Shown here: positions 9,823 to 18,896 of the stretch, piece after piece
How the letters are laid out: each line of letters opens with the position of its first letter
Numbering within the stretch: the first letter of the stretch is position 1
Source of the DNA: Granulicella aggregans
GTDB lineage: Bacteria > Acidobacteriota > Terriglobia > Terriglobales > Acidobacteriaceae
DNA: 64,000 nt
Assembly (NCBI RefSeq): GCF_025685565.1
Contig: NZ_JAGSYE010000003.1
Location: 930,001 to 994,000, forward strand
Direction: 5' to 3'
Translations under genes and position numbers: made by a program
Notes under the pieces: generated by a model
What the model saw: only the letters and a program-made list of their open reading frames with translations
Told to the model about the DNA's origin: nothing
Databases searched by the model: none

Positions 9823-12450
9823 ATGCCCCGAAGCTTTCTTCCTGCCGTCGTCCTCACCGCCTCCATCCTCGTGCTACCCGCAGGCGCTCAGAACGCCTGC
9901 TCGAAGAATCTGACGCCGAAGGCGATCGACGGACACATCGACACCATCATCCGGCAGATGACCATCGACGAGCGGATCGAACAGCTCCAGGATCGAGTTC
10001 CCGCGATTCCCCGCCTCGGCATTCATGCCTACAACTGGTGGAATGAGGGCCTTCATGGCCTGGCGCGCGATGGCTATGCGACGGTCTTTCCGCAGGCGAT
10101 CGGGCTCGCCGCGACGTGGGACGCAGAGCTGTTGCACAGCGTCGGCGACACCGTCTCCACCGAGGCCCGCGCGAAGTTCAGCCAACACGCGCGCTACGAT
10201 TCACCCCGCTATGGCGGTCTCACCCTCTGGTCGCCGAACATCAATATCTTCCGCGACCCACGCTGGGGTCGAGGCCAGGAGACCTACGGGGAAGATCCCT
10301 TCCTGACCGAGACGCTCGGAACAAACTTCGTTAAAGGCGTGCAGGGCGGCGATGCCTTCTACCTGAAGGCCGACGCTACGCCAAAGCACTTCGTCGCCCA
10401 CAGTGGACCGGAGCAGGGCCGTGACAGCTTCAACGCGAAGGTCTCGCCTCACGACTTGGCAGACACATATCTTCCCGCATTCCATGCCGTCGCGACGCAA
10501 GGCAAGGCTGCTGCCCTGATGTGCTCCTACAACGCGATCAGTGGAACTCCTTCGTGCGCCAACTCGAGCTTGCTACAGACGCGCGTGCGCGACCTTTGGC
10601 ACTTCAACGGGTATGTGGTTTCAGACTGCGACGCGGTCGGAAATATCACCGAGTATCAGCACTACACGGCGGACGCTGCACACGGGGCCGCCGCGGCGCT
10701 GAACGCTGGTGTCGATCTTGATTGCGGCAACTCGTACCTCGCGCTGAAGCAGGCCTTCACGCAGAAGCTCGTTACAGAAGAGACGATTAACCGCTCGCTC
10801 CATCGGCTGCTGATCGCGCGCCTGCGGCTGGGGATGATGGACGCACTCGGCTGCTCGCCATACGACAACATTGGCAAAGCCGATCTCGATACGCCGAAGA
10901 GCCGCGCGCGCGCTCTTCGCGCAGCGGAGGAGTCCATTGTTCTGCTGCATAACGATGGGGTGTTGCCGGTTAAATCCTCAGAACAGCGCATCGCAGTGGT
11001 GGGGCCAACTGCGAACATGTTGAAGGTGCTCGAAGCCAACTACCATGGCACCGCCTCGCAGCCCATGACTCCGCTCGAAGGCCTGAGCGAAAGTTTCAAG
11101 ACAGTCCACTATGCGCAGGGTAGCCTTCTTGCTCCTGGTGTGACGGCACCTATTCCAATCACCGCGCTTCACATCGGCGCAGAGCAACACTCTCTTTCGG
11201 GTCTTGTCGCGGATTACTTTCCGTCCGCCTCGCTCACAGGCGAGCCACTGCTAACCAGCATCGTCGGCGACGTCGATCTCGATCTCGACCGCGTAGGCCC
11301 AGATCCAAAGATAGTGGCGCCGCAGTACTCCGCCCGCTGGCACGGATATCTCTTCCCTCCGGCGGCTGGCGACTACACGCTTCGCGTCAACATCGAACGC
11401 TGCTGGGACTGCAGCACGCATGACCACTTCCGCCTCTTCGTTGATGGCAAGTTGCAAATCAACAACAGCGGTGCCAAGGCCGACCCCGACCGTGTGAAGC
11501 TGCACTTCGCCGATACAACCCCGCATGAGGTCAAGCTGGAACTCGAGCACACCGGCGAAGACGAAGGCATCGCGCTCGAATGGGAGCCGCCTGCAGACGC
11601 TCTTCTCAATGAAGCGGTTGCTACTGCCCGCGACGCAGATGTCATCGTCGCCTTTGTTGGTCTCTCGCCTGATCTTGAAGGCGAAGCCCTGCAGGTTCAC
11701 CTCGATGGCTTCGCCGGTGGCGATCGCACAAGTCTCGATCTGCCAGCGGCGCAGATCACTCTTCTGAAGCGGCTCGCCGACCTGCATAAGCCACTGGTTG
11801 TCGTGCTCACATCGGGCTCGGCGGTATCACTCGATGCCAGCAAAATCGGAGCCTCCGCTCTGCTCGAGGCTTGGTATCCAGGCGAGGAGGCTGGACATGC
11901 GCTTGCCAATATCCTCACCGGTCGCACCAATCCCTCGGGACGGCTTCCGGTTACGTTCTATCGCTCCGTAGCCGACCTGCCCCCCTTCGACGACTACAGC
12001 ATGTCCCGCAGGACCTATCGATACTTCAACGGCCCGGTGCTCTATCCCTTTGGATACGGCCTAAGCTATACGCTGTTCACCTACGGTCTGCCACACCTCG
12101 CCGGCAGCACGCTGCCCGCAGGCAAGCCTCTTGATGTGACAGTAAGAATCAGCAACACCGGGAAGGTTGCTGGCACCGAGGTTGCGGAGCTGTATTTGGC
12201 TCCTCCCCAGGTTCCAGGAGCGCCACGTCTCGCTCTGGCGGGCGTTCAGCGTGTCGATCTCGGCGTTGGGAAGTCCCGCGAGATCACCTTCACTGTCGAT
12301 CCTGCTCAACTTAGCTTCGTAGACTTGCAGGGGCATCGCAGCATTCGCCCGGGGCTCTACCGGGTCTTCGTCGGCGGAGCTCAGCCAGACCCCGGTGTCG
12401 AGCACGGTGTCGCCTTCACCATCACCGGCACAAAGCCGATGGACTTTTAG
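9823..12450 (+). CDS. GH3 beta-glycosidase with inserted PA14 domain, secreted
   Basis: 875 aa. A signal peptide ends at LPAGAQ (~23). The GH3 N-terminal barrel includes NEGLHGLARDG, YGEDPFLT, and VVSDCDAVGNI with the nucleophile Asp at ~268; the second alpha/beta sandwich begins at ESIVLLHNDGVLPV. A PA14 carbohydrate-binding domain is inserted at ~455-590 (VADYFPSASLTGEPL, YTLRVNIERCWDC), and a Fn3-like domain closes the protein. The sequence resembles the beta-xylosidase/beta-glucosidase branch of GH3, so the sugar removed cannot be fixed from sequence. AGGAG precedes the ATG. Convergent with GH125, overlapping by 4 bp. Confidence 0.9.
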   Translation: MPRSFLPAVVLTASILVLPAGAQNACSKNLTPKAIDGHIDTIIRQMTIDERIEQLQDRVPAIPRLGIHAYNWWNEGLHGLARDGYATVFPQAIGLAATWDAELLHSVGDTVSTEARAKFSQHARYDSPRYGGLTLWSPNINIFRDPRWGRGQETYGEDPFLTETLGTNFVKGVQGGDAFYLKADATPKHFVAHSGPEQGRDSFNAKVSPHDLADTYLPAFHAVATQGKAAALMCSYNAISGTPSCANSSLLQTRVRDLWHFNGYVVSDCDAVGNITEYQHYTADAAHGAAAALNAGVDLDCGNSYLALKQAFTQKLVTEETINRSLHRLLIARLRLGMMDALGCSPYDNIGKADLDTPKSRARALRAAEESIVLLHNDGVLPVKSSEQRIAVVGPTANMLKVLEANYHGTASQPMTPLEGLSESFKTVHYAQGSLLAPGVTAPIPITALHIGAEQHSLSGLVADYFPSASLTGEPLLTSIVGDVDLDLDRVGPDPKIVAPQYSARWHGYLFPPAAGDYTLRVNIERCWDCSTHDHFRLFVDGKLQINNSGAKADPDRVKLHFADTTPHEVKLELEHTGEDEGIALEWEPPADALLNEAVATARDADVIVAFVGLSPDLEGEALQVHLDGFAGGDRTSLDLPAAQITLLKRLADLHKPLVVVLTSGSAVSLDASKIGASALLEAWYPGEEAGHALANILTGRTNPSGRLPVTFYRSVADLPPFDDYSMSRRTYRYFNGPVLYPFGYGLSYTLFTYGLPHLAGSTLPAGKPLDVTVRISNTGKVAGTEVAELYLAPPQVPGAPRLALAGVQRVDLGVGKSREITFTVDPAQLSFVDLQGHRSIRPGLYRVFVGGAQPDPGVEHGVAFTITGTKPMDF

Positions 12451-13892
12451 CGGAGCAACTGCGGCCTCTCTGCGGCAACCTTCAGGACCAGTTCACCGAA
12501 GAGCGTGTTGGCCCACGCAAACCACGGCCGCGTGAACTTCGCGGTGTCGTCCTTGTTGTAGCTCTCGTGCATGAAACCCGTGCCAGCCGCCGAAGCTGTC
12601 AACATCATGAGTGAGCGGTGGATCTCTGCGTCATCACTCGATGTCAGCGCATAAACCATCTGCGACATGGGCCAGATCATCGGCTTGCCCTCGTGCGGGC
12701 CACCAATGCCCTCCCCTGCGCTGCCCTTGAAGAACCACGGATTCCGCTCGCTCCACACAAAGGCCCGCGTCCGGGCGTAGAGCCCCGCATCAGGCGAGCT
12801 CGCTAGATACGGAAGCCCAAGCAGGCTGGGCACATTGGCATCGTCCATCAATACTTGGCCGCCGAAGCCGTCGACTTCGTAGGCCCAGATCTGCCCCTGA
12901 TTCGTCTGCGCGATCGCGTACTGCTTCAACGCAGCTTCCACCTCGTTCGCAAGTGCTGCTGCACGATTCGCGAGCGCGGCGTCATGCAGTACCGCGTTGA
13001 CCAATTCGGCTAGCTGACGCAACGACGTAACCGCGAATAGATTCGAAGGCACCAGGAAGGGAAAGATGCACGCATCGTCCGATGGCCTGAATCCAGAAGC
13101 GATCAGACCCACCGGGTTCACCGGATTGCCATAGCCCGAAGCTGGCAGCGTCTCCGTCGAGGTGTCCGATGTGCGCTGGAACTTGTACGGTCCATCGCCG
13201 TGCTTGCGCTGCTGCTCGATCATCGTTTGCAGGACGAGCTCGATCGCGCGCTTCCACGCGGCGTCGAACGGCCTGGTGTCCCCGGTCTGCTTCCAGTAGC
13301 CGTGGGCCAGCCGAATGGGATAGCAGAGCGAATCAAGCTCGTACTTGCGCTCGCCCACACCCTGTTTCATCGTGGTCAGGTCCTTCACGCTCCAGCTGAG
13401 CGGCGGTGCGTTTAGGTCCGCCATGAAGGCATTCGCATAGGTGTCGATCAGCAGACAGCGCGTCTGCCGCCGGATCACGCCCTCAAGCAGCGCACGCAGC
13501 GCGGGGTCTTTTTTTGCCAGCGGCAGATACGGCCACACCTGCGCGGAGGAGTCGCGCAACCACATCGCGGCGATATCGCCCGTGATGACCGCTGTGTCCG
13601 GCTTGCCTTCGAAGATCCCGGGCCGAACCGTTGTGTCGAGCGTATTCGGGAAGCAGTTCGCGAACAGCAGCGCCATCGCGGGATCGCCGATCTTGCGAAC
13701 CGTCTCTGCAATCGTCTCTTCAACGAGCGTGCTCTGAAAGCGGCGGTCGGCAAGCTTCGGCCTTCCGTTCGCCGGATCAAATCCCGTTAGATCTGGTGTC
13801 TGAGCAAAGGCCGCGATCCCTCGTACACCGATCCCCGTCATCCCCACGGCCATGGACTTCATGGCCGTCCGTCTCGTCCAAAACGCGTTCAT
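12447..13892 (-). CDS. GH125 exo-alpha-1,6-mannosidase, exported
   Basis: 481 aa. An N-terminal RRTAMKS with a following hydrophobic stretch (about 7-30) suggests Tat or Sec export. GH125 features include AAMWLRDSSAQVWPYLPLA (~110), YELDSLCYPIRLAHGYW, SGFRPSDDACIFPFLVPSN and GGPHEGKPMIWPMSQMVYAL. GH125 enzymes are metal-independent inverting exo-alpha-1,6-mannosidases that trim the N-glycan mannose core. It is divergent from the GH92 gene across 137 bp, so the two mannosidases are probably co-regulated, and its stop overlaps the GH3 stop. Confidence 0.9.
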   Translation of the reverse strand: MNAFWTRRTAMKSMAVGMTGIGVRGIAAFAQTPDLTGFDPANGRPKLADRRFQSTLVEETIAETVRKIGDPAMALLFANCFPNTLDTTVRPGIFEGKPDTAVITGDIAAMWLRDSSAQVWPYLPLAKKDPALRALLEGVIRRQTRCLLIDTYANAFMADLNAPPLSWSVKDLTTMKQGVGERKYELDSLCYPIRLAHGYWKQTGDTRPFDAAWKRAIELVLQTMIEQQRKHGDGPYKFQRTSDTSTETLPASGYGNPVNPVGLIASGFRPSDDACIFPFLVPSNLFAVTSLRQLAELVNAVLHDAALANRAAALANEVEAALKQYAIAQTNQGQIWAYEVDGFGGQVLMDDANVPSLLGLPYLASSPDAGLYARTRAFVWSERNPWFFKGSAGEGIGGPHEGKPMIWPMSQMVYALTSSDDAEIHRSLMMLTASAAGTGFMHESYNKDDTAKFTRPWFAWANTLFGELVLKVAAERPQLLR

Positions 13893-14029
13893 CCGTCACC
13901 CGATCTTGAGCTTCCCTTGAGAATTCTGTCCATCTCTTCGTCAATCGATCAATCTTCTGCGTCTTCGCCACAAACTTGTTTGATAATAAGTGTGTTGCCT
14001 TGAGCTTTGCACCTCTGGAGCCTGTACCC

Positions 14030-16345
14030 ATGATCTCTCGTCGTAGTTTTCTGCATCGCAGCGCGGGCACCGTCGCCGCAGCCTACCTTCCAACCTCCGC
14101 GCTCGCATTGACCGATACCGGCACCGCAAAGACATCGCACGAAGACCCGCTGCAGTGGCTTGATATCCGCATCGGCACCGGAGGCCACGGCCACTGCTTC
14201 CCCGGCGCGGCCGTCCCGTTCGGGGCGGTCCAGCTAAGCCCCGACACCTACGACGACGACTGGGACTGGTGCTCCGGATATCACATCTCGAACACCTCCA
14301 TCATGGGCTTCAGCCACACGCATCTCTCCGGTACCGGCTGTGGCGATCTGCTCGACTTCCTCATCATGCCCGGCGTTGGGCCGGTGAAGATCGTTCCCGG
14401 AACGGTTGCAAATCCCGAGCTCGGCTACCGCTCGCGCTTCTCGCACGACGATGAGACGATATTGCCCGGCTACTACTCCGTGCTGCTTAAGGACTCCGGC
14501 GTCAAGGCTGAACTGACCGCGACTGACCGCGCGGGTGTCCATCGCTACACCTTCCCTGAGAGTGAGGAAGCCTGGGTCATCCTCGACCTGCAGCACTGCT
14601 ACGGCGGAACCAAGAACGTCGTCTCTGCGGAGCTCGCATCTCCCGCTGCAGACCGCATCACGGGTGGCCACATCACGGCAGCATGGGGCACCGGACGCCA
14701 TGCCTACTTCGCGCTGGAAACCTCGAAGAAGCCCTCGCGCATCGTCTTCTACCAGGACGACAAGGAAGTAGCTTCGACTGCACCGCTAAATGGAACAAAT
14801 CTGAAGTGCGTGCTGCACTTCGATACCCACGCCAACGAGACGATCCTCATCAAGACAGGAATCTCCAGCGTGAGCGCTGAAAATGCCGCTCTGAACCTGA
14901 AGCATGAGGTTCCCGCATGGGACTTTGACGGCATCGCCGCAAACGCCAAGGCGCGCTGGAAGAAGCAGCTCTCGAAGATCGCGATCACATCGGCGAATGA
15001 GACGCATAAGAAGATCTTTTATACGGCCTTCTACCATATGTCGCTTGGGCCTGTGCTCTTCGACGATGTAGACGGCCGCTATCGCGGCATGGACGACGCG
15101 ATCCATCAGCTTCCCGCAGGCCATCAGCAGTACACGACCTTCTCCTGCTGGGACACCTATCGCGCGGCGCACCCGGCCTACACGCTCCTCGAACCAGCCC
15201 GCGTTCCGGACTTCGCCAACTCGCTGATCCGCATGGCGGTCGAGAGCCCAGCCGGTATGCCCGTATGGCCGCTGCAAGGCACCGAGACCGGCACCATGAC
15301 CGGCTATCACTCGGCCTCGATCATCGCCGAGGCCATTAGCAAAGGCTTCAAGGGTATCGACACCGAGACCGCCTACAAGTGCATGATGAAGCGCGCCATG
15401 GTCGACGACTGGCGCGGCCTTCAGTTCTACCGCAAGCTGAACTACATCCCCGCTGACCTCGAAGAAGAGTCGGTCTCGAAGACGTTTGAGTATTGTTACA
15501 ACGACTGGGCCATAGCACACGTAGCGCGCAAGCTCGGCCATGCCGACGACGCCGCCATGCTCGTCAACCGCTCGAAGAACTATCGCAACTACTTCGACCC
15601 TTCCACTAAGTTCATGCGACCGAAGCTAGAGGACGGCACTTTCACCACGCCGTTCGATCCCATCGATCTTGGCCATTCCGATAAATGGCGCGACTACACC
15701 GAATCCAACGCGTGGCAGACGACCTTCGGCGTGCAGCATGATGCCGCGGGCCTTATCGACCTCTTCGGAGGCCGTACTCCCTTCGTCGCGAAGCTCGATG
15801 AACTCTTCACCACGGCATCGACGCTACCCAAGAACGCGCCGCCGGACATCGCGGGCCTCGTCGGCCAATACGCCCATGGCAACGAACCCTCGCATCACAT
15901 CGCGTATTTGTACGTCTACGCAGGCCAGCCTTGGAAGACGCAGGCACGCGCTCGCAGCCTGATGGAGACCATGTACCTTGCGAAGCCAGATGGCATCCAG
16001 GGCAACGAGGACGTTGGCCAGATGTCCGCGTGGTACATCCTCAGCGCGCTCGGCTTCTACTCGGTCGATCCCGTCAGCGGCAACTACATCCTCGGCTCGC
16101 CGCTCTTCGAGAGCGCCACCGTGGACCTCGGCAACGGCAAGCACCTCGAAATCGAGGTGAAGCGCTCGAATCCGGACCACGCCTACATCCAAAGCTTCGC
16201 TATCAACGGCAAGCAGCAGTCGCGCGCCTGGTTCAATCACACCGAGATTGCGAACGGAGCTCACCTGACCTTCGAGATGGGAGCCGAGCCCAACCAGAGC
16301 TTCGGCGCCGACCCGAGCGTCGCTCCTCCGTCGCTAACCCTCTAA
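14030..16345 (+). CDS. GH92 alpha-1,2-mannosidase-type enzyme, Tat-exported
   Basis: 771 aa. The N-terminus MISRRSFLHRSAG is a clear twin-arginine signal. GH92 motifs appear in order: GGHGHCFPGAAVPFGAVQLS, GFSHTHLSGTGCGDLLD, FYTAFYHMSLGPVLFDD, TFSCWDTYRAAHP, GNEPSHHIAYLYVYAG and GNEDVGQMSAWYILSALGF, the last two belonging to the (alpha/alpha)6 catalytic domain. GH92 enzymes are calcium-dependent exo-alpha-mannosidases, most often alpha-1,2. The ATG at 14030 has GGAG nine bases before it and begins the Tat signal; the frame extends upstream only from a TTG. It works naturally with the divergent GH125 on high-mannose chains. Confidence 0.93.
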   Translation: MISRRSFLHRSAGTVAAAYLPTSALALTDTGTAKTSHEDPLQWLDIRIGTGGHGHCFPGAAVPFGAVQLSPDTYDDDWDWCSGYHISNTSIMGFSHTHLSGTGCGDLLDFLIMPGVGPVKIVPGTVANPELGYRSRFSHDDETILPGYYSVLLKDSGVKAELTATDRAGVHRYTFPESEEAWVILDLQHCYGGTKNVVSAELASPAADRITGGHITAAWGTGRHAYFALETSKKPSRIVFYQDDKEVASTAPLNGTNLKCVLHFDTHANETILIKTGISSVSAENAALNLKHEVPAWDFDGIAANAKARWKKQLSKIAITSANETHKKIFYTAFYHMSLGPVLFDDVDGRYRGMDDAIHQLPAGHQQYTTFSCWDTYRAAHPAYTLLEPARVPDFANSLIRMAVESPAGMPVWPLQGTETGTMTGYHSASIIAEAISKGFKGIDTETAYKCMMKRAMVDDWRGLQFYRKLNYIPADLEEESVSKTFEYCYNDWAIAHVARKLGHADDAAMLVNRSKNYRNYFDPSTKFMRPKLEDGTFTTPFDPIDLGHSDKWRDYTESNAWQTTFGVQHDAAGLIDLFGGRTPFVAKLDELFTTASTLPKNAPPDIAGLVGQYAHGNEPSHHIAYLYVYAGQPWKTQARARSLMETMYLAKPDGIQGNEDVGQMSAWYILSALGFYSVDPVSGNYILGSPLFESATVDLGNGKHLEIEVKRSNPDHAYIQSFAINGKQQSRAWFNHTEIANGAHLTFEMGAEPNQSFGADPSVAPPSLTL

Positions 16346-16386
16346 TCACCAGCCTCGCTGGGGTCGCGCCACAAAGCAGCGCGGCC

Positions 16387-17163
16387 TCAGCGCAGATTGA
16401 AGAAGCCACCATCCAGCGGATAGTCCACGCCCGTCACGAACGAGGCCGCATCCGAGCAAAGATACAAAGCCAGCAACGCCACGTCCTGCGGTGTGCCCAT
16501 CCGTCCGATAGGCTGGCTGCGCGAAAGCGTCTCGAACATCTCTGCCTCCCGGCCGGGATAGTTCTTCGCGATAAATCCATCGACAAACGGTGTATGCACC
16601 CGCGCTGGCGAGATGCAATTGCATCGGATCTTCGACGCGAGGTAGTCGCGCGCCACAGAGAGCGTCATCGACAAGACGGCACCCTTGGTCATCGAATAGG
16701 CGAACCGGTCCGGCAGGCCCGACGTCGCCGCGATCGAAGCGAGGTTTATGATAACGCCGCCCTGCTGCTTCATCTGCGTCACGGCAGCCTGCATGCAGAG
16801 GTACGTTCCGCGCACGTTCACCTTGAAGAGCCGGTCGAAGTCCTCTGCCGAGGTCGACTCGACAGTCCCCACATGCGCGATGCCCGCGCTGTTCACCAGA
16901 ATCTCGCATGGCCCGGACTCTGCGATCGCCGCGAACGCCGTCGTGACGCTCTTCTCATCGGACACGTCGCATCCGATGCCGACAGCATCCGCGCCCATCT
17001 TACGCGCAGCTTCCGCCGCCCTCTCCGCATTCAGGTCCAGCACGACGATTTGCGCTCCAGCCTCTGCAAGCGTCGTGGCGATTGCCTTGCCAATGCCGCT
17101 CGCGGCTCCAGTAACAACCGCACGGCGACCTTCCAGGCGGAAGAAGTTAATCGAATTAGTCAT
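16387..17163 (-). CDS. SDR-family NAD(P)-dependent dehydrogenase, possibly of L-fucose catabolism
   Basis: 258 aa classical short-chain dehydrogenase: cofactor motif TGAASGIG (~residues 18-25), NSAG (~89), catalytic Ser in NLASIAATSG, and YSMTK with the Tyr-xxx-Lys pair, ending in VTGVDYPLDGGFF. It is divergent from the L-fuconate dehydratase gene. In the oxidative L-fucose pathway of Xanthomonas and Burkholderia, SDR enzymes act as L-fucose dehydrogenase or 2-keto-3-deoxy-L-fuconate dehydrogenase, so one of these is the likely role (inference from position). ATG at 17163 chosen with TTGGAG upstream; a TTG six codons earlier is possible. Confidence 0.87.
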   Translation of the reverse strand: MTNSINFFRLEGRRAVVTGAASGIGKAIATTLAEAGAQIVVLDLNAERAAEAARKMGADAVGIGCDVSDEKSVTTAFAAIAESGPCEILVNSAGIAHVGTVESTSAEDFDRLFKVNVRGTYLCMQAAVTQMKQQGGVIINLASIAATSGLPDRFAYSMTKGAVLSMTLSVARDYLASKIRCNCISPARVHTPFVDGFIAKNYPGREAEMFETLSRSQPIGRMGTPQDVALLALYLCSDAASFVTGVDYPLDGGFFNLR

Positions 17164-17310
17164 GGCTTTTTTGCACTCCAAGAGCTGTAAACCTGGCCCT
17201 TCAACATGAGACCATAATCACGCAGCTTCCATTTCACTCTAGACCGCTTGACAACGATTGGCCAACGCCGTGAAGCTTGTTCCGGCGTCCAGTCCAAGGA
17301 GTTTGTTCGA

Positions 17311-18609
17311 TTGAAGCAGATCAAAATAACTGCCCTCCGTGTGGTCGATCTACGCTTTCCCACCTCGCGCGATCACATCGGTTCAGACGCCGTCAACGTC
17401 GACCCCGACTACTCCGCCGCCTACTGCATCCTTGAGACAGACTCCGCCCTCGAAGGCCACGGCCTCACCTTCACTCTGGGCCGCGGCACCGACCTCTGCG
17501 TCGCCGCGTTGAACTATCTTGGCCGTTTCATCGTCGGCCGCACACTCTCATCGATCACCGACGACTTCGTTGCCTTCAATCGCACGCTCACCGACGACAG
17601 CCAGTTCCGCTGGCTTGGCCCCGAGAAAGGTGTCATTCACCTCTCCACCGGCGCGCTCATCAACGCCGTCTGGGACCTCTATGCGAAGTCCGAAAGCAAG
17701 CCGCTTTGGCGTCTTCTCGCCGAGATGCCCGCGGAGAAGCTGCTCTCCGCCATCGACTTTCGCTACATCGACGACGCGCTCTCCCGCGAGGAAGCTTTGG
17801 CCATACTCACCGCGAGCGAGAGCAGCATGCAGCAGCGCGCGGACAAGCTCGTAGCCGAGGGCTACCCTGCCTATACGACATCCGCCGGATGGTTTGGCTT
17901 CAGCGACGAGAAGATCAAGCGCCTGTGCGAAGAGGGCCTCGCCGACGGCTGGACACACTTCAAGCTCAAGGTTGGCGGTGTTCCTGCGGACGATCTTCGT
18001 CGCGGCCGCATCATCCGCGAGGCCATCGGTCCCGGCAATCGCATGATGGTCGATGCCAACCAGAAGTGGGGCGTGCTCGAAGCCATCGACCGCACCAACC
18101 AACTCGCTGAACTGAACCCTTGGTGGATGGAAGAGCCGACCAGTCCCGACGACATTCTCGGCCACGCGCGCATTCGCCGAGAGGTGGCTCCCATCCGCAT
18201 CGCCACCGGCGAGCACTGCCACAACAAGGTGATGTTCAAGCAGCTCCTGCAGGCAGGAGCCATCGATGTCTGCCAGATCGACAGCTGCCGCGTGGCTGGC
18301 GTCAACGAGAACCTCGCCATCATTCTGATGGCCGCGAAGTTCGGAATCCCTGTCTGCCCTCACGCAGGTGGCGTAGGCCTCTGCGAGTACGTACAGCACC
18401 TCTCCGCGTTCGATTACCTACGCGTCTCCTGCTCGCTTGAGAATCGCGTCATCGAGTACGTCGACCACCTGCATGAGCACTTCCTCACGCCGGTCGACAT
18501 CCGCCGTGGCCGTTATTTCCTGCCCGAGACCCCTGGGTATAGCATCGAAATTCGCCCTGAGTCTTTGATCAAGTTTGCATTCCCGGATGGCGAGGCCTGG
18601 AAGAGCTAG
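17311..18609 (+). CDS. L-fuconate dehydratase, enolase superfamily
   Basis: 432 aa, close to the usual ~435 aa of FucD. Active-site residues of the mandelate-racemase subgroup are visible: K-x-K in FKLKVGG (Lys218/Lys220), metal ligands in MVDANQKW, WMEEPTSPDD and ATGEHCHN, and the general base His in CPHAGGVGL (His351). From memory these Lys and His positions agree with the characterised Xanthomonas enzyme. It dehydrates L-fuconate to 2-keto-3-deoxy-L-fuconate in the cytoplasm, which fits the GH29 fucosidase upstream. The start is a TTG at 17311 with a strong AAGGAG nine bases before it; the longer frame also begins with TTG but lacks a site. Confidence 0.92.
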   Translation: MKQIKITALRVVDLRFPTSRDHIGSDAVNVDPDYSAAYCILETDSALEGHGLTFTLGRGTDLCVAALNYLGRFIVGRTLSSITDDFVAFNRTLTDDSQFRWLGPEKGVIHLSTGALINAVWDLYAKSESKPLWRLLAEMPAEKLLSAIDFRYIDDALSREEALAILTASESSMQQRADKLVAEGYPAYTTSAGWFGFSDEKIKRLCEEGLADGWTHFKLKVGGVPADDLRRGRIIREAIGPGNRMMVDANQKWGVLEAIDRTNQLAELNPWWMEEPTSPDDILGHARIRREVAPIRIATGEHCHNKVMFKQLLQAGAIDVCQIDSCRVAGVNENLAIILMAAKFGIPVCPHAGGVGLCEYVQHLSAFDYLRVSCSLENRVIEYVDHLHEHFLTPVDIRRGRYFLPETPGYSIEIRPESLIKFAFPDGEAWKS

Positions 18610-18637
18610 CCTTCTCCCATCGGCCATTAACCCCTGA

Positions 18638-18645
18638 CACGCCGG
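18638..18645. repeat. Target-site duplication, left copy (CACGCCGG)
   Basis: Eight bases directly repeated at 21490-21497, flanking the inverted-repeat ends of the IS1-family element. Confidence 0.9.
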
Positions 18646-18664
18646 GGTAGTGCCTCAGTTTCAA
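18646..18664 (+). repeat. Left terminal inverted repeat of the IS1-family element
   Basis: GGTAGTGCCTCAGTTTCAA. It matches the inverted right end at 18 of 19 positions. Confidence 0.92.
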
Positions 18665-18710
18665 TTTGCCCGCTCTTGCGATCCAACTCCACACGGCGGA
18701 CAATAGACGC

Positions 18711-18896
18711 ATGGACATCAACACGCTGGCGAAGTCAATAGCGGATCAGGCGATAGGCGATAAGCCTAAGAAAACTAAAAACCCTCGCGCATCCGCTAGA
18801 GGGACGGCGAGGGCGAAATCGTTGACATCAGAGCAGCGCGAAAGCATTGCTCTCAAGGCTGCTACTGCACGGTGGGCAAAGAAGAATCAGCAGTAA
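18711..18896 (+). CDS. Small basic protein, passenger gene of the IS1-family element
   Basis: 61 aa. Begins MDINTLAKSIADQAIG, has a Lys/Arg/Ala-rich middle (KPKKTKNPRASARGTARAK) and ends EQRESIALKAATARWAKKNQQ. No recognised domain; the basic helical tail suggests nucleic-acid contact but nothing more can be said. The frame is open 15 codons upstream, but the ATG at 18711 gives the more protein-like sequence. Its last 35 bp overlap the convergent gene on the other strand. It is the first gene inside the element's left end. Confidence 0.55.
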   Translation: MDINTLAKSIADQAIGDKPKKTKNPRASARGTARAKSLTSEQRESIALKAATARWAKKNQQ

